NCBI RefSeq assembly: GCF_029852145.1
Contig: NC_079976.1
Location: 16,327,117 to 16,391,116 of the forward strand
DNA: 64,000 bases
Source: Microplitis mediator
Lineage: Eukaryota; Arthropoda; Insecta; Hymenoptera; Braconidae
Direction of reading: 5' to 3'
Shown here: piece by piece, positions 22,247-33,479 of the stretch
Layout of the letters: each line of letters opens with the position of its first letter
Position numbering within the stretch: the stretch's first letter is position 1
Notes under the pieces: model-generated
Database searches by the model: none
What the model was told of the DNA's origin: nothing
The model's input: the letters and a program-made list of their open reading frames with translations, nothing else
Position numbers and translations under genes: made by a program

Positions 22247-23051
22247 CTTCTGCCTACGGAATATGGTCTCAAATATAAGCCCATACCACGTCTGTAAGGT
22301 TTCAAGTATAAACCTTTTCCCACGGATATTTGCTCCATTATTAAATTATGACGTTTACTCTCCTCCAATCGATTTTTGGCGGCACTTGCATCATTTACAG
22401 CTTTCGCTATACCAGCAGCACCTCCAGCCAAAGCTCCTGTTGCACTTAAGCCGGCAAAAAGTGGTATCAAAAATGGTAATATACCACCAACTTTGGATGA
22501 AACTGGTGAGATTCGTGGCCGCCTGATATTTTTTTTCCACCAGATTTTTTAACTGCCTGACGAGCACCCTTCAACGCTGTTTTGATTGGATCACCACCAG
22601 AAGTCATGGACTGTTTGGCCGCTGTGACAACTTGTCTTAGTGCTACTTGTTTCTTTACACTAGTCTTTCTCTTGCTAGCTGTTCTCTTTTTTTTCAACCT
22701 CATACCGAATCCTTTTTTCATTTTCATGATTTTATTTAGACTGCACGCAGCAGCTATTTCACCAATACCAGCGTCTTTTGCCCGATAACATTGCCACGCC
22801 TTCTCAGCAAGTATTTGATCAGCCTCGTGACGTGCAGGCAAATTTTCACGATTATATGAGTATGTTATATCGTGTTCTTTACACGCAGCGTCTAGTGGAT
22901 TAATTCCAGGATCTCCACGAGCTAATCTCTTGGCTAGCTTTGTGCCTGGTCCACAGTACTGGTATCCAGGTGAATGTAGTTCAAATGGCAGCTTATTAAT
23001 TATACTGTTTACATAACCTCTACCACTGGTATTCACACATCTGCTCTCCAT
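22225..23051 (-). pseudogene. Phospholipase A2-like / basic core / hydrophobic-tail protein, frameshifted
   Basis: The start taken is the ATG at 23051 (MESRCVNTSGRG). A PLA2-like domain has the calcium loop YCGPGT and the active-site CKEHDITYSYN (residues about 30-70). A Lys/Arg-rich DNA-binding-like stretch follows (KKKRTASKRK). Near 22530 a run of eight A (minus strand) is followed by a premature stop. The second frame (22225-22470) has FAGLSATGALAGGAAGIAKA, a membrane-active-looking Ala/Gly segment, and a repeated GLYL(K/R)PY. I infer one protein split by a frameshift in the A-run. PLA2 domains help parvovirus-type particles leave endosomes; here the role is inferred. Confidence 0.7.
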
Positions 23052-23143
23052 AGTATCAGCATCATGACTGATCAAAAATCCTATAAAACCTGGTACTTAT
23101 AGCTTGCCGAGTGAGTTGTTGTGGTAACTGCAAACTGTCAACA
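23049..23143. promoter_or_regulatory. Bidirectional promoter with opposed TATA boxes
   Basis: On the plus strand TATAAAA (23082-23088) is 54 nt before the ATPase ATG at 23143. On the minus strand TATAAG (23101-23096) is 45 nt before the core-protein ATG at 23051. The divergent genes are separated by only 91 bp, so both arms of the virion gene set probably start here. Confidence 0.55.
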
Positions 23144-23855
23144 TGGAGTTTAAAAGTCAAGCTGCCAAGTTACCAGTAATAAATTTCGATCAGATTGTTC
23201 AAGGTACAGGAGTGAAAAAAATTAAAAGACATGGTGCTTTATTGCCCAACAGTGTACGCGCTATATTTTGTGTTCCATCAAATTGTGGAAAAACAAATGC
23301 TCTGCTGTCACTCATCATACCCCCCAACGGCTTGAGATTCGATAATATTTATCTCTACTCAAAATCTCTAAATCAGCCGAAATACAAATTTTTAGAATCA
23401 CTAATTAAACCAATAGAAGGTATTGGATTTTTTACATTTAACGAGCACGAAGAAGTGTTGAAACCTGAAGATGCAAAACCAAACTCATTGATGATATTTG
23501 ATGATGTTGCTTGTGAAAAACAAGATCATATCAGGGCATACTTTTGTATGGTTCGACACAAAGATGTTGACAGTTTTTATCTCTATCAGACTTCTACACG
23601 TATTCCCAAACCTTTGATACGTGACAATGCAAATTTGATAGTTCTCTTTCGACAAGATGAAATGAACTTGAAACATGTGTTAATGATGATCATGTAAATA
23701 CTGACATGTCATACAATTTATTCAAAGATTTGTGTTCAGCATGTTGGAATGATGATGATGATGGTAAATATAGTTTTTTAGTGATTGACAAAGACAGTGA
23801 GCTAAATAGTGGAAGATTAAGAAAAGGATTTGACTGCTTTATTAGTATCAATTAA
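23143..23855 (+). pseudogene. Polinton genome-packaging ATPase (FtsK/HerA-A32 type), frameshifted
   Basis: The frame has Walker A in VPSNCGKTN (residues about 48-56), Walker B in SLMIFDDV (about 116-123), and the sensor-like YLYQTSTRIPKPLIRDN. It ends prematurely at 23697. The -1 frame then carries NDDHVNTDMSYNLF, FLVIDKDSELNSGR and RKGFDCF to a stop at 23853-23855, as expected for the C-terminus. The frameshift lies near 23675-23685. This enzyme pumps DNA into capsids. It follows the divergent promoter and precedes another Polinton gene on the same strand. Confidence 0.8.
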
Positions 23856-23901
23856 CTTGTACTTGATGAACAGCAATCAGAGATTAATTGAACTCTAACG
23901 C

Positions 23902-26884
23902 ATGAACATGAAGACTGAGGAACTTTCAAAGCAACGAGATGTTTTACATTAGATATCTCAGGCTAGTGAAGCTATCCGACGGAAGCACAGAATGCTCAAG
24001 TTGGGGTAAAGACACAGCTGAAAAAGCAATGAGTGAAATGTTCAAGCCTATTGTTATACCTCTACAAAGTCTAGTCGAGTCATCAAAACATAAAATCAAA
24101 CAAGTCAAGTCAGAAATTAAAGAAGAAAATAAAAAAAATAATTCAACAGTGAATAATGATACAGTGAATAATGATAATGATGATGATGATGATGATGAAA
24201 ATGATGCAAGTAAATACAACAGTATCATTTCTGAAGATAGAAGCGGGACTCTGGAAGAAACACAAATATCTCCTGCTGCATCAAGTACCCCTGCTAAACA
24301 AAACAGTTCAATAAAATCTTATTTAACTAAAGTAAATAAAAAAAGTAAAGATATTGATATGAGATATGGTGTCCGTCGACGTTATAGGCCAGATGGTAGT
24401 TTTTATGAAGACTCACCAATCAAGTATAATAATTATATTGCTGATTTTCTTGCTAAAAATGCAAACTTATCAAGAGGTAAAGGATTACCTGATTTTATGA
24501 TTGCGAAAAAGATAAAAGCACGTATGGATTATGTCTACTGGGATGATCCAAATGAACTAGTTGACCGTCTTCGTTTACTCATGGCATCTCAAGCAGCTGG
24601 GAATCTAAGTCACACCTGTCACGTAACTATTCAAATTTATTAATAATTAATTAGTATTAAGAATTAAAAATAGTATTTAAATTCCAATTTGAATGGTTAC
24701 GCGGGCATTTCGTTGCCACGCCGTTGCTGAGACAGCGTTTGCTCGCGCATGCGCGCGGCATGAATGCGAGCACGTGTGTGCTAAAATTTTAATTTATAAT
24801 TTAATAATAATTACGTTTTATATTTATTATTTATATGGGAATATTTATTATTTGGCGCTATTCAGGGGACATAATGTGTGGTCACATTATGCCCCAATCA
24901 TTGTTTTTATTTTATTTAGTTCAAATTTCATATCCAGGTATTGAGGAGATGAAAAATAGTGACCGTAGAGGAGGGGAAAAATCGATATTTTCTCCTGCAA
25001 TATCGATGGATAACATGCGGTTCTAAGTAATTATTATTTGATTAAATATATCTTTTACAATTATTATTTTGGTATAAATAAATACTATTTAAATGTCTTT
25101 AATTTATTATGTATCATTCAGGTGGGGTAAAAATGTTTTTATAATTTATTTAATTGATTCGAAGGCCCAGGGCTAGATAATAATGATAATAATAATTAAG
25201 GGCGATTGTTGCGCCACGTGGGTGGCCAACAAGTGGCCGGCCCAAAAAGTAGGCAAAAAGGTACGGAGAGTGCAATAGAGCAGACGCTGTTGCTGTCGTT
25301 ATCTAAGTTTTTTTCTGAATACGTTGCCGTTACGTTGATCCTTTTTTTTGTAAATTAACAGTGGTTAATTATAGTGAAATTGGTAAATTCACCGGGTGTT
25401 GTGAAGTTGTCATTGGTCCGAGTTGAAGACAATCGAGTAAGTAGTCTTGTATTCCCCTCTAATCCATTGCTACTGATAACCCCCCCGGGAATTGTTGGTA
25501 TTCGCGACGTAAACTCACGTGTGTGTATCACACACCCGTGAATAATTTGGCTGATTTTGTGTTTAGCTACTCCTGAATGATACATTTAAACATATAAAAA
25601 GAATTGAGGATGGTAAAATAATTATATTTTATTTAAATTATAATTTAAACATTGGAAATTGCGCGCTTGCAGTAGTTCGCTGTATAGATATATCTATAGC
25701 TACATATATCTATACTTATAGCTATAGCTATACGCCGGCTCTGGAGAAAATTCCTGAGCCGACGACGTAATAGCTCAGGGGAAAAATTCCTGAACAATAA
25801 TAATAATTATACAGCGGAATTATTATTATCATTTATTTTATTATTTATTATAGTTATTATTATTATTTAAATTATTAAACCCGAGTTATTATTATTATAT
25901 TATTATTTTCTGTGCATAATTTGCAGTTTTTGTATACCCCAGCGGTCAAGTAATTTATATTATATTTTTAATTATAAATAATTATTGACAGAGGGATAAT
26001 TATTTATTCAAAAGAATTTATGTTAATTTTGGAAATTTAGTGAATGAGAGTGAGAGTACACCTTATCTTTCTCCCCCTGTAAAGTGTAAAGGGGTAACCC
26101 AAGGTTGAAGGTTGTGATAATTTTTTTATTGACATTAATTAATCTTGAAGAATTGTTTATTTTGTTTGAGTAAATTATTATAATATATTCATACTTTATT
26201 ATTGATTTGAATATTAGATTTAAATTTGGAATTTTTTATTGCATTATATAGATTCTACCCCCAGGGGTTAATTAATGATTATAATTTATATATTTAAAAT
26301 TCAACTATTGTATTAAAGATTTATTTGGTAATTTATATAAACAATCGATCCACTAATTTTCGGGGAAATACTCAGCATTTATTTTCCTGGGTCTTTGCCC
26401 TGCTGTATTTATTTTAATTTATTATTTTATTTATATTTAACTGTGCTTATTATTTTCTGGTCATTTCTTTTTCTTTTAGATTTCGATCGATTTTGTCCGC
26501 CTTGTTACTGACTACTCGCTCGGACCTTTCCTCGCAAATTTTCCCCCTGATAAAATATTTTGTCCGTTTTAGAGAAACGGTCTGGCGCCTACGTGCACTA
26601 ATCCAGCCTGAGGAGCTGGTCCAGGCACACCTAATTTTATTATTTGCAATTTGATAACGGTATTATTTATTTAAAATTTAAAATTTAATTGAAGTAACAT
26701 TTATCAACATTTTATTTTTCCGGACTTTCGAAATTATAATTTTTTTTGTTTTACACGTGGGTGACCGCATACAGTACTGGGGTTGTTCGCGTCTCCGTCG
26801 CGAATTTAAAAACAGTATTTGTTATACACCAATGAAATCATATCAATTATTGAAGAGCTACGAGAAGCGGGGATTATTTATTAG
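23902..26884 (+). pseudogene. Unnamed Polinton gene, split by an LTR
   Basis: The probable start is ATGAACATG at 23902. An in-frame TAG (about 23950) and a frameshift follow, then the long frame 23939-24643. That frame has KDTAEKAMSEMFKPIVIPL, an acidic Asp/Asn stretch, MRYGVRRRY, and YWDDPNELVDRLRLLMASQA. At 24617 a solo LTR interrupts it. After the LTR the same codon phase resumes with NEIISIIEELREAG and a stop at 26882-26884. I recall proteins with this WxDPNELVDRL segment between ATPase and integrase in other insect Polintons; the function is unknown. Confidence 0.65.
24617..26825. mobile_element. Solo LTR-like insertion in the Polinton gene
   Basis: About 2.2 kb with no coding capacity lies between duplicated ACACC (24612-24616 and 26826-26830). 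It begins TGTCACGTAAC and ends GTTAT or GTTATA, depending on whether the duplication is 5 or 4 bp. The host codon phase is continuous across it. It includes an alternating 'atatagctata' palindromic tract (25680-25735) and GC-richer patches. The TG...TA reading resembles the LTR at 8360-10256. Confidence 0.7.
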
Positions 26885-26944
26885 CATCTGTTGGGTTAAA
26901 TTTATGTCATTTACTTGCTGACTGTTGAAGTGAAAAGAGCAAAA

Positions 26945-27391
26945 ATGAGTATAGATATATTTGGACGTTCTCTACCATTCGGCGCTATAATCAGTGGACC
27001 ACCAGGACCACCTGGACGAGGATTTCAAGTAATTGTTGATGGGCAGTATGATGTTAAGAAAAAGAGACTGTGCCATGTTGGCAAACCTGCTGAAGATAGC
27101 AATGCAGCAACTGTAAAATTTACACGTGATCTTGTATATCACGAGCTGTCTTTAATGTATGATAGTATAAGGAATGATCAGTCTGAGATTATTTCACATT
27201 TACACTCTCAAGTGGTAACACTCGACTCTGCTGTGAAGCTATTAAAAAAAGAAAATCAAGAACTAAAAGTTAAAATAAAACGTATAAAGTTACAAAAAGA
27301 CTTAATCAGTAGAAATACACAGCGAATAAAAGAATTGGAAGGTAGAATTTTTGTCGACAATGGAGGACAAGAAATCAATAATAGCGTATAA
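26945..27391 (+). CDS. Collagen-like / coiled-coil Polinton protein (possible fibre)
   Basis: The ATG at 26945 gives 148 codons. The N-terminus is MSIDIFGRSLPFGA followed by GPPGPPGRG, a short collagen-like turn. Then come GFQVIVDGQYDVKKKRLCHV and a long heptad-like region (residues about 85-140, LLKKENQELKVKIKRIKLQK). A stalk or fibre attached to the capsid is a reasonable guess from this build, but I know of no proof. Its 3' end overlaps the integrase frame by 32 nt, and the join may be a deletion that removed the integrase N-terminus. Confidence 0.5.
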   Translation: MSIDIFGRSLPFGAIISGPPGPPGRGFQVIVDGQYDVKKKRLCHVGKPAEDSNAATVKFTRDLVYHELSLMYDSIRNDQSEIISHLHSQVVTLDSAVKLLKKENQELKVKIKRIKLQKDLISRNTQRIKELEGRIFVDNGGQEINNSV

Positions 27392-28289
27392 GCTACATAG
27401 ACCAGCACGCAGAAGTTATCAACGTCGTCATGTTGACATACGAGCGCTTGATGAAACTTGGCAAGCTGACTTAGTTGAAATGATTCCTTATGCAACAGTA
27501 AATAAAAGCAACAAATATCTGCTAACTATCATCGATATTTTTTCAAAGTATGCTTGGGCTGTACCGATTAAGAGTAAAAGTGGCAGTGATGTCACCAGTG
27601 CAATGAAATCTATATTTCAACAAGGACGTGTGCCAAAAAATTTGCACGTTCACCAAGGCAAAGAATTATATAATAAAGAATTTCAAGAACTTATGCAATG
27701 TAAAAATATCAACATGTACTCGACATTTAGCAACTTGAAGGCATCCATATGTGAACGATTTAACAGATCACTTGAAAATAAAATGTGGCGTGAATTCTGT
27801 GCACGTGGTACCTATAAATGGATTAATATACTAGAAGACTTATTGGATATTTACAATAATACCAACCATCCGACAATTAAAATGAAACCTGCTGATAGAA
27901 CTGCTGCTAATGAAAAAGAACTGCTGGAAAAAATATACAAACCTCTTTAAGCTCAGCAACAAGCACGAAAAAATAAATTCAAAGTCGGAGACAAAGTCCG
28001 AATCAACAAGTACAAACATGTGTTGGAGAAAGGTTACACACCCAACTGGACGACTGAAATTTTTACAATTAAGACTGTGCAGAAAACAAATCCAACAACG
28101 TATAAGCTCGTAGACTATCAGGATAAGCCAATTGAAGGTGGATTCTATGCAGAAGAACTCAGCAAAGTCAAATATCCAGATGTATATGTAGTGGAGAAAA
28201 TTATAAAAAAACGCGGAAATAAATTGTACGTAAAGTGGCTCGGCTTCGATAGCTCCCACAACAGCTGGATTGAAAAATCTGATCTGTGA
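27360..28289 (+). pseudogene. Polinton RVE-type integrase with chromodomain, nonsense and active-site change
   Basis: The core has WQADLVEM (first Asp), SKYAWAVPIKSK, then VHQGKELYN where DxGxE is expected (second Asp replaced by His), and SICERFNRSL (Glu). An in-frame TAA (27948-27950) follows KIYKPL. The same frame continues with QARKNKFKVGDKVRI and a C-terminal chromodomain (VEKIIKKRGNKLYVKWLGFD). The N-terminal zinc-binding domain is not visible upstream. AATAAA begins at the last base of the stop codon (28289-28294). The enzyme would integrate the Polinton ends; this copy looks dead. Confidence 0.8.
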
Positions 28290-28463
28290 ATAAACTTATA
28301 AAATACACTTATATCGATAAAATGAAAAACAATTTTTTCATTTGTATATAAATGTTTTATTCATTTTTATTTACACACATATCCTTAAAACTAATTCTTA
28401 CATTCTTTTTTTTTTACATACTTAGAAAACTAATTTTTACAAAATTATTCATTTTTTTTTTTT
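28290..28463. terminator. Convergent 3' ends with poly(A) signals
   Basis: AATAAA for integrase lies at 28289-28294 on the plus strand. The complement TTTATT at 28353-28358 is a signal for polymerase B on the minus strand. The spacer is AT-rich and otherwise empty. Confidence 0.6.
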
Positions 28464-31400
28464 TTACAAAAGTTTTCTTTTTTTAATAGCTATAACATTT
28501 TCATCATCTTTATCATCATCATCATCATTTGATGTGAATCCCCATGGCAATGTGTCAGTTGAGTTGTCCCAAAGTTGTCGTTTGTCATCTGTCCAGCTTA
28601 AGGCTATTTTGTGTTGTGCTACTGTCGTCACGTCATGTTTTGAACTTTTGATTAAGTACTGTTTTTTCGTCAAGTCAATGTGATCGTGAAGACATCTCTC
28701 GAAATTATCAAACGTGATAGTTCGCAATGTCGGACCTTTGATTGCCTTTGCTCGTTTTTTAGTGTTGTTATCATTCATAATTTTGTACGCATATAGTTTG
28801 GCCCTAAGTCCGGTGAAATGAGTCATAATTTTCCCATTATTCTCATCTTTCATCAGACCTGGGACCTTTTTGTTGGCAAGCGGCATATTGTACGCATTTT
28901 GTGGGAGATAGTCCGACGTATCAAATTTTGAAATATCACGTTTCATGATTTCGTAGATGTCTGGTACTGTAAAGTAGTAAAGTAAACTGTCAGTGTCCGT
29001 GTACATCAACTTTGATTGTTGGTTTGTCAAGTTCTGTTTGACATAATTATAGTGAAAATCATAGATAAATGTCTTTGATAAATCTAGAATCGTGAACCCA
29101 GTGTAAATAGGTTTATCAAAATATACCTGGGTTGTTTTCATTTCCATTATAACCATGTCTTTGTCAAAGATAGTAAGACTATGCAAGTTAGGTTTACAAA
29201 TAAGGTCTGATGCATCATATCGACCAGACTATCTTGCAACCAATTGAACATCTTTGTGTTTCCTAACATTCTCCATAGTCTTACCGAAGACTGCACTATT
29301 CATGAGTTTGAAGAAATTCTTCTCAAACTCATTTTGGGCAGCCTTCCTACAGTCTGTATTCTTGTCGATGTATGTCTTTAGCCATGGAGATTGCTCAAAT
29401 TTAAGTACGCGATGAATTTTTTTCAACTGCATTCCTAAATCTAAACATTCTTTTAAATTCTCACAATGTATTATGTATTTATTTTTATCATATAAAGTTG
29501 TACACAATTTAGTAGACTTGCTACCTGGGGGTAAAAAGTGCTCAGGACACAATGGTAAATCTTTGTGTAGCTCCTGTGGATAGTGCAAGTCTACTTCTAA
29601 AATAAATCCTACAGTGTCATTGGTATTTACAAAGTTATTTACATTATTTAAATCATTTTCATCTACCCACTCAAATGAGCCTTTAGGTAGTGGCATACTC
29701 ATTACCGCGCCATACAAATTATTAACGTCAAAATACATCAAGTATGACTCGGGTTTGTTAACATCAAATTCATTACCCATGTACCGATTGTTGGCCTTCG
29801 CATACCTATTAGTACACTGAGACGCTCCACCTCGTATACCTTTCTCAATGAAAAGTACCATTTCGGGGTCAGTCAACAGTTCCAGTTCCCCATTAGTGTA
29901 TTTCAGCATTGCATCAAAAGCTAATCCGGGCGCTGTATATCAGTGCAGTGGGTCTAAGTTATAATTATTTAAACAACTTTGTCTGAAATTTTCAAATACA
30001 TTGACCAAGAGTAGTACATCAGTCTTAAGATATAGATCAGAGTACTCGCCTAATGTACTGATGTTAAATTTATTCCAAACAAGTTAAGCAAATGCATAAT
30101 TATCGTCAGTCATACCATTATTAGATAATTTTGAAAAAAATGAGTTTTGATCGGGCAACTGTTTGTCATTAAGCTTATTGAGACATTGTGAATTGTCATC
30201 TTCTCCCTCAGCCTTGCGGTTCCCATTTTTCCCCGTCTTGTTGCCATCTGAAACCACCTAAAGCTAGAGTCATAGTGCCATGGTCACATGACTAATTATC
30301 ACCTCAACGCATGACCGTGAGGGGAAGTGGGGAGCGAGCCCAAAAACTCAGCACTAAGACCCTACGGTGATTGAACTTCACTTCGATCCTGGATCAATTA
30401 GCGATAAGACGTATAATTTAGTTTTACTGTCAATACTAGCAATTTATTTGCGACTTTGTTAATACGAATAACTACTTTGTAAATCGGGAAATTAACTTGC
30501 GTTATAGTTGTATTACTGGCAATTCTCTTGCGATATACTTTACTGTCCAAGTTTACTGATTATTATAAACAAAGTTAGTTCAATTAGATATTACTGTACG
30601 TTACCGGCGATATAATCACAATATAAAATTATACTGTACCACGCTTCTGTCTACATTACATCCAGCGCTTGCACTTTCTTGTAAGTAATTTTTATTATTA
30701 TAATTGGCAATAAACAATCATTGCACTTGTTAATCATTCACTGTATCTGTTATCTGTTCATCCTATTTATTTCCTATTTTACTGGTAAGCTTATCGAATA
30801 GTCTGATAAAACAAATATTAATTAAGTTACAAATAGTAATTCGACCATCAATAAGAATATTCTATAATTTTATAAGCCGTGAGGTAAGTTGATAAGTTTT
30901 CTCATACGTTGCCGAGTTTGAATAAGTACGGGTCTTTGCTTTGCAAGAACCCCAGCCCACTGCTCTGTCCAAGTAAAATAAAATTTGTTAGAGGCCAGCC
31001 TAAGCCAGGGTTCAACCCGCGAATTCTGGTGGCTGTTGGTAAAAATCGCGAAGACGAAAAGCGATTTGTCTCATCATCAATGTTTGTAATGTATTCATAC
31101 GGGAATACACCCTTGCGAGTAACTAATTGGAATTTTTTCGGATCTGGGTAATGAAGTTTTGTGATTTGTTTATTGTCATCATCAAGATAGGATGCTAATT
31201 TTTCTAAGCTTGATGCCATGAATCTAAATGAATCTATAAAGCGTAAAGACACAGATATATCATCAATAGACTTTGTAAATGAGATATATCGCTCTTTAAT
31301 AATTGGCAATAATGTAACTTTACCTTCAAAAACAGTTGCTAATGATTTAATTAAAAAATGAGAATCATACCCAGATGAATTGTGAAAAACTACCGGTATT

Positions 31401-33151
31401 ACATGAGATTATGGGTAATTTAAATTGCATGAGATGTGTGCAGGTGCGCGATAGTTACCCGTAAAATGGCAATGATCATAGCATTTCTCTTCATCAGAGG
31501 CTATTGTTTTTTCGCAAATATGACAAACAGTTAACCGATCATGACTCTTTTGTTGCTGTTTGTCAAGTGGTTTCATAGGTATAGGATTTTTTAAATACTT
31601 CTCAACTTCAAATGCAAAATTTTCAAGTTTATTGACAAACCACTTTATGCAATCAGATGATCGATGAATTTCGAATTTTGACAAATTACTGTCATAATTA
31701 CAGTGAAGATAAAATGCAATGATGTGTGGAGCTCGTTTTTGAATATCATCATCCCCCTGAGGCTCTAGTGTACACTCTAAGTCTGCGTAGACAATAAACG
31801 GTACCGAGTCTTTATTACGATAATTTTTAAATTTTAATATTTTGTTTTCATTAGTAGGAAATTTCGTACGGACTTGATTTAATTTGAAACAGTGATCATT
31901 GTGATTATTGATAGATGTTTCTGTTTTAAAGTGACTTAAATATCGATCACAGAAATATAATTTACAATGTGCCTTAGAAATTTGATTTTTTACTCATCAC
32001 GATGGATTTTTAATTAAGGCAAAATGATAATCAGGCTTATAATTTTTATAATCATTCTCATTAGAAATATTTAATTTTACGTTCGCCTGCACCATTAAAA
32101 GATGAATTTTTTTTACATCAGACTTACAATTCTTGCTCAAATACTATGGTATAATGATACTTTTTTCATCCCCGAAACCGTTGAATTCTGACTCAATACC
32201 GTATACATTGATTGACAAATTATTTAACGATTCAAATTTTGGAATATCTTTCGGGGTAATTTGAAAATCAATACCTTCATACTGGAGTACGCTGCTGTAA
32301 TGAAGGTACGATGTTGTCCTCTCCGGATGTCCAGTGTGAGCTTCGTGTGTCGCTGCCACAACACACCAGAGAAAGCAGTAATCGTCGTGGTTCTCGATGT
32401 TTAAGACTGCACGTTTCATCTGGATATCTTTGGGCATTCTGACAAAAGTTGACGCTCCAGCTTGTAGAGGCACATATCTGGACATTGTGATGACCAAGCT
32501 ATGGATCTCAAGTAATCTCCACCCCGAGTTCTTTTGATTGAACTCTTCAACCTTTTTTAATAAGTTCTCGTTGACATGGTCAGCATACCAATCAGCGAGA
32601 GATGTTGTGGGTGTAAGTTCATGACTTGTAGAGTTGAAAGATTGAGTTTCATCAACGACGTCATTAATTTTTTCATTTCTGAATTTGCATACAAGTTCGA
32701 CGTTGATTTTCACCCCAGCAACATCACCCAACATTTCTTGGATTTTTTCTAAAACCAAGTCTCGAGAATCATTAAAAAATTCTCTCAAATCCGTGTGAGC
32801 AAGATTTGTGACACATCCAGTTCGAATGTTGTTTGAGAAAGCGTTATCGAGATCTTGCCACTTGATGAGTGGGTGACTCATTCTCAAATCACTACCTGTA
32901 GCCAGACCGCTGAGTTGAGCAAATTGATCGCCATACCAGCATAAAAGCACTATACTTGCTTGAACGCTTCTCTTAATTTGAACACTCGATTGTGGATCTG
33001 CCAAAATAGTCTTAAAATAATCAATTGTCTCAACACACACCTCATAGCACCTCTGGCAATGTTCTTCATTCACTGACTCTAACTGTAAATCATTGTATGA
33101 TTGTGCAACAGAATTCACCAAACCGTGAAGTGCATCAACTAATCGCGCCAT
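28464..33151 (-). pseudogene. Protein-primed family B DNA polymerase of Polinton
   Basis: One codon phase runs from 33151 to 28464, about 1,270 codons once the insertion at 30201-31070 and its duplication are set aside. The N-terminal part has VKINVELVCKF and RYVPLQAGASTFVRMP. Then come the zinc-binding CHICEK..CYDHCHFTGNYRAP (about 31450-31530), exonuclease-region FHNSSGYDSHFLIKSL, motif A FDVNNLYGAVMS, motif B-like FFKLMNSAVFGKTMEN, and motif C MYTDTDSLLYY. Seven in-frame stops occur: 32146-32144, 31999-31997, 31996-31994, 31411-31409, 30086-30084, 29942-29940 and 29231-29229. No frameshift is needed. It would replicate the element using a terminal protein. Confidence 0.85.
30201..31070. 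mobile_element. Unclassified 870-bp insertion in polymerase B
   Basis: TCATC is duplicated at 30196-30200 and 31071-31075. Insert plus duplication is 875 bp, and the polymerase codon phase matches on both sides after allowing for it. The ends (TTCTCCCTCAGCC and GCGATTTGTC) are not inverted and are not TG...CA. There is no poly-A tail and no ORF. A decayed solo LTR or an unknown element type are both possible. Confidence 0.65.
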
Positions 33152-33183
33152 TTTAAGTAATGTTTTTTTATCAATAGTTCACA

Positions 33184-33350
33184 ATGAAAAAAAAAATGTG
33201 TCTCTTGCACGAAAAACTATTAATAAGGGTCAGTTGCACAAAAATTAAAACTAATAAGTGTCAGTTGCACAATAAATTAAAAACTAATAAGTGTCAGTTG
33301 CACAGAAAATTAAAACTAATAAGTGTCAGTTGCACTAAAAATAATGTATA
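33184..33350. repeat. Short tandem repeat, about 32 bp
   Basis: The phrase 'aactaataagtgtcagttgcac' recurs four times with A-rich spacers, in what would be the 5' leader of polymerase B. Confidence 0.8.
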
Positions 33351-33479
33351 TGCACTTCACTCAAACTAAAAATTGTTTATAATTTTTATAAAAAATTATT
33401 TAAGAAACCGTAGAGAACTTCACAGAGAACTTTAACACAGTGAACGTCAGAGAATTTTTGAGCAGAGATTCGTACTTCA

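Noticed and set aside
28464..33151. Stop-codon reassignment or programmed readthrough in polymerase B
   Set aside because: All three stop codons appear internally, including a tandem TGA TGA, while neighbouring genes use normal stops; decay is simpler.
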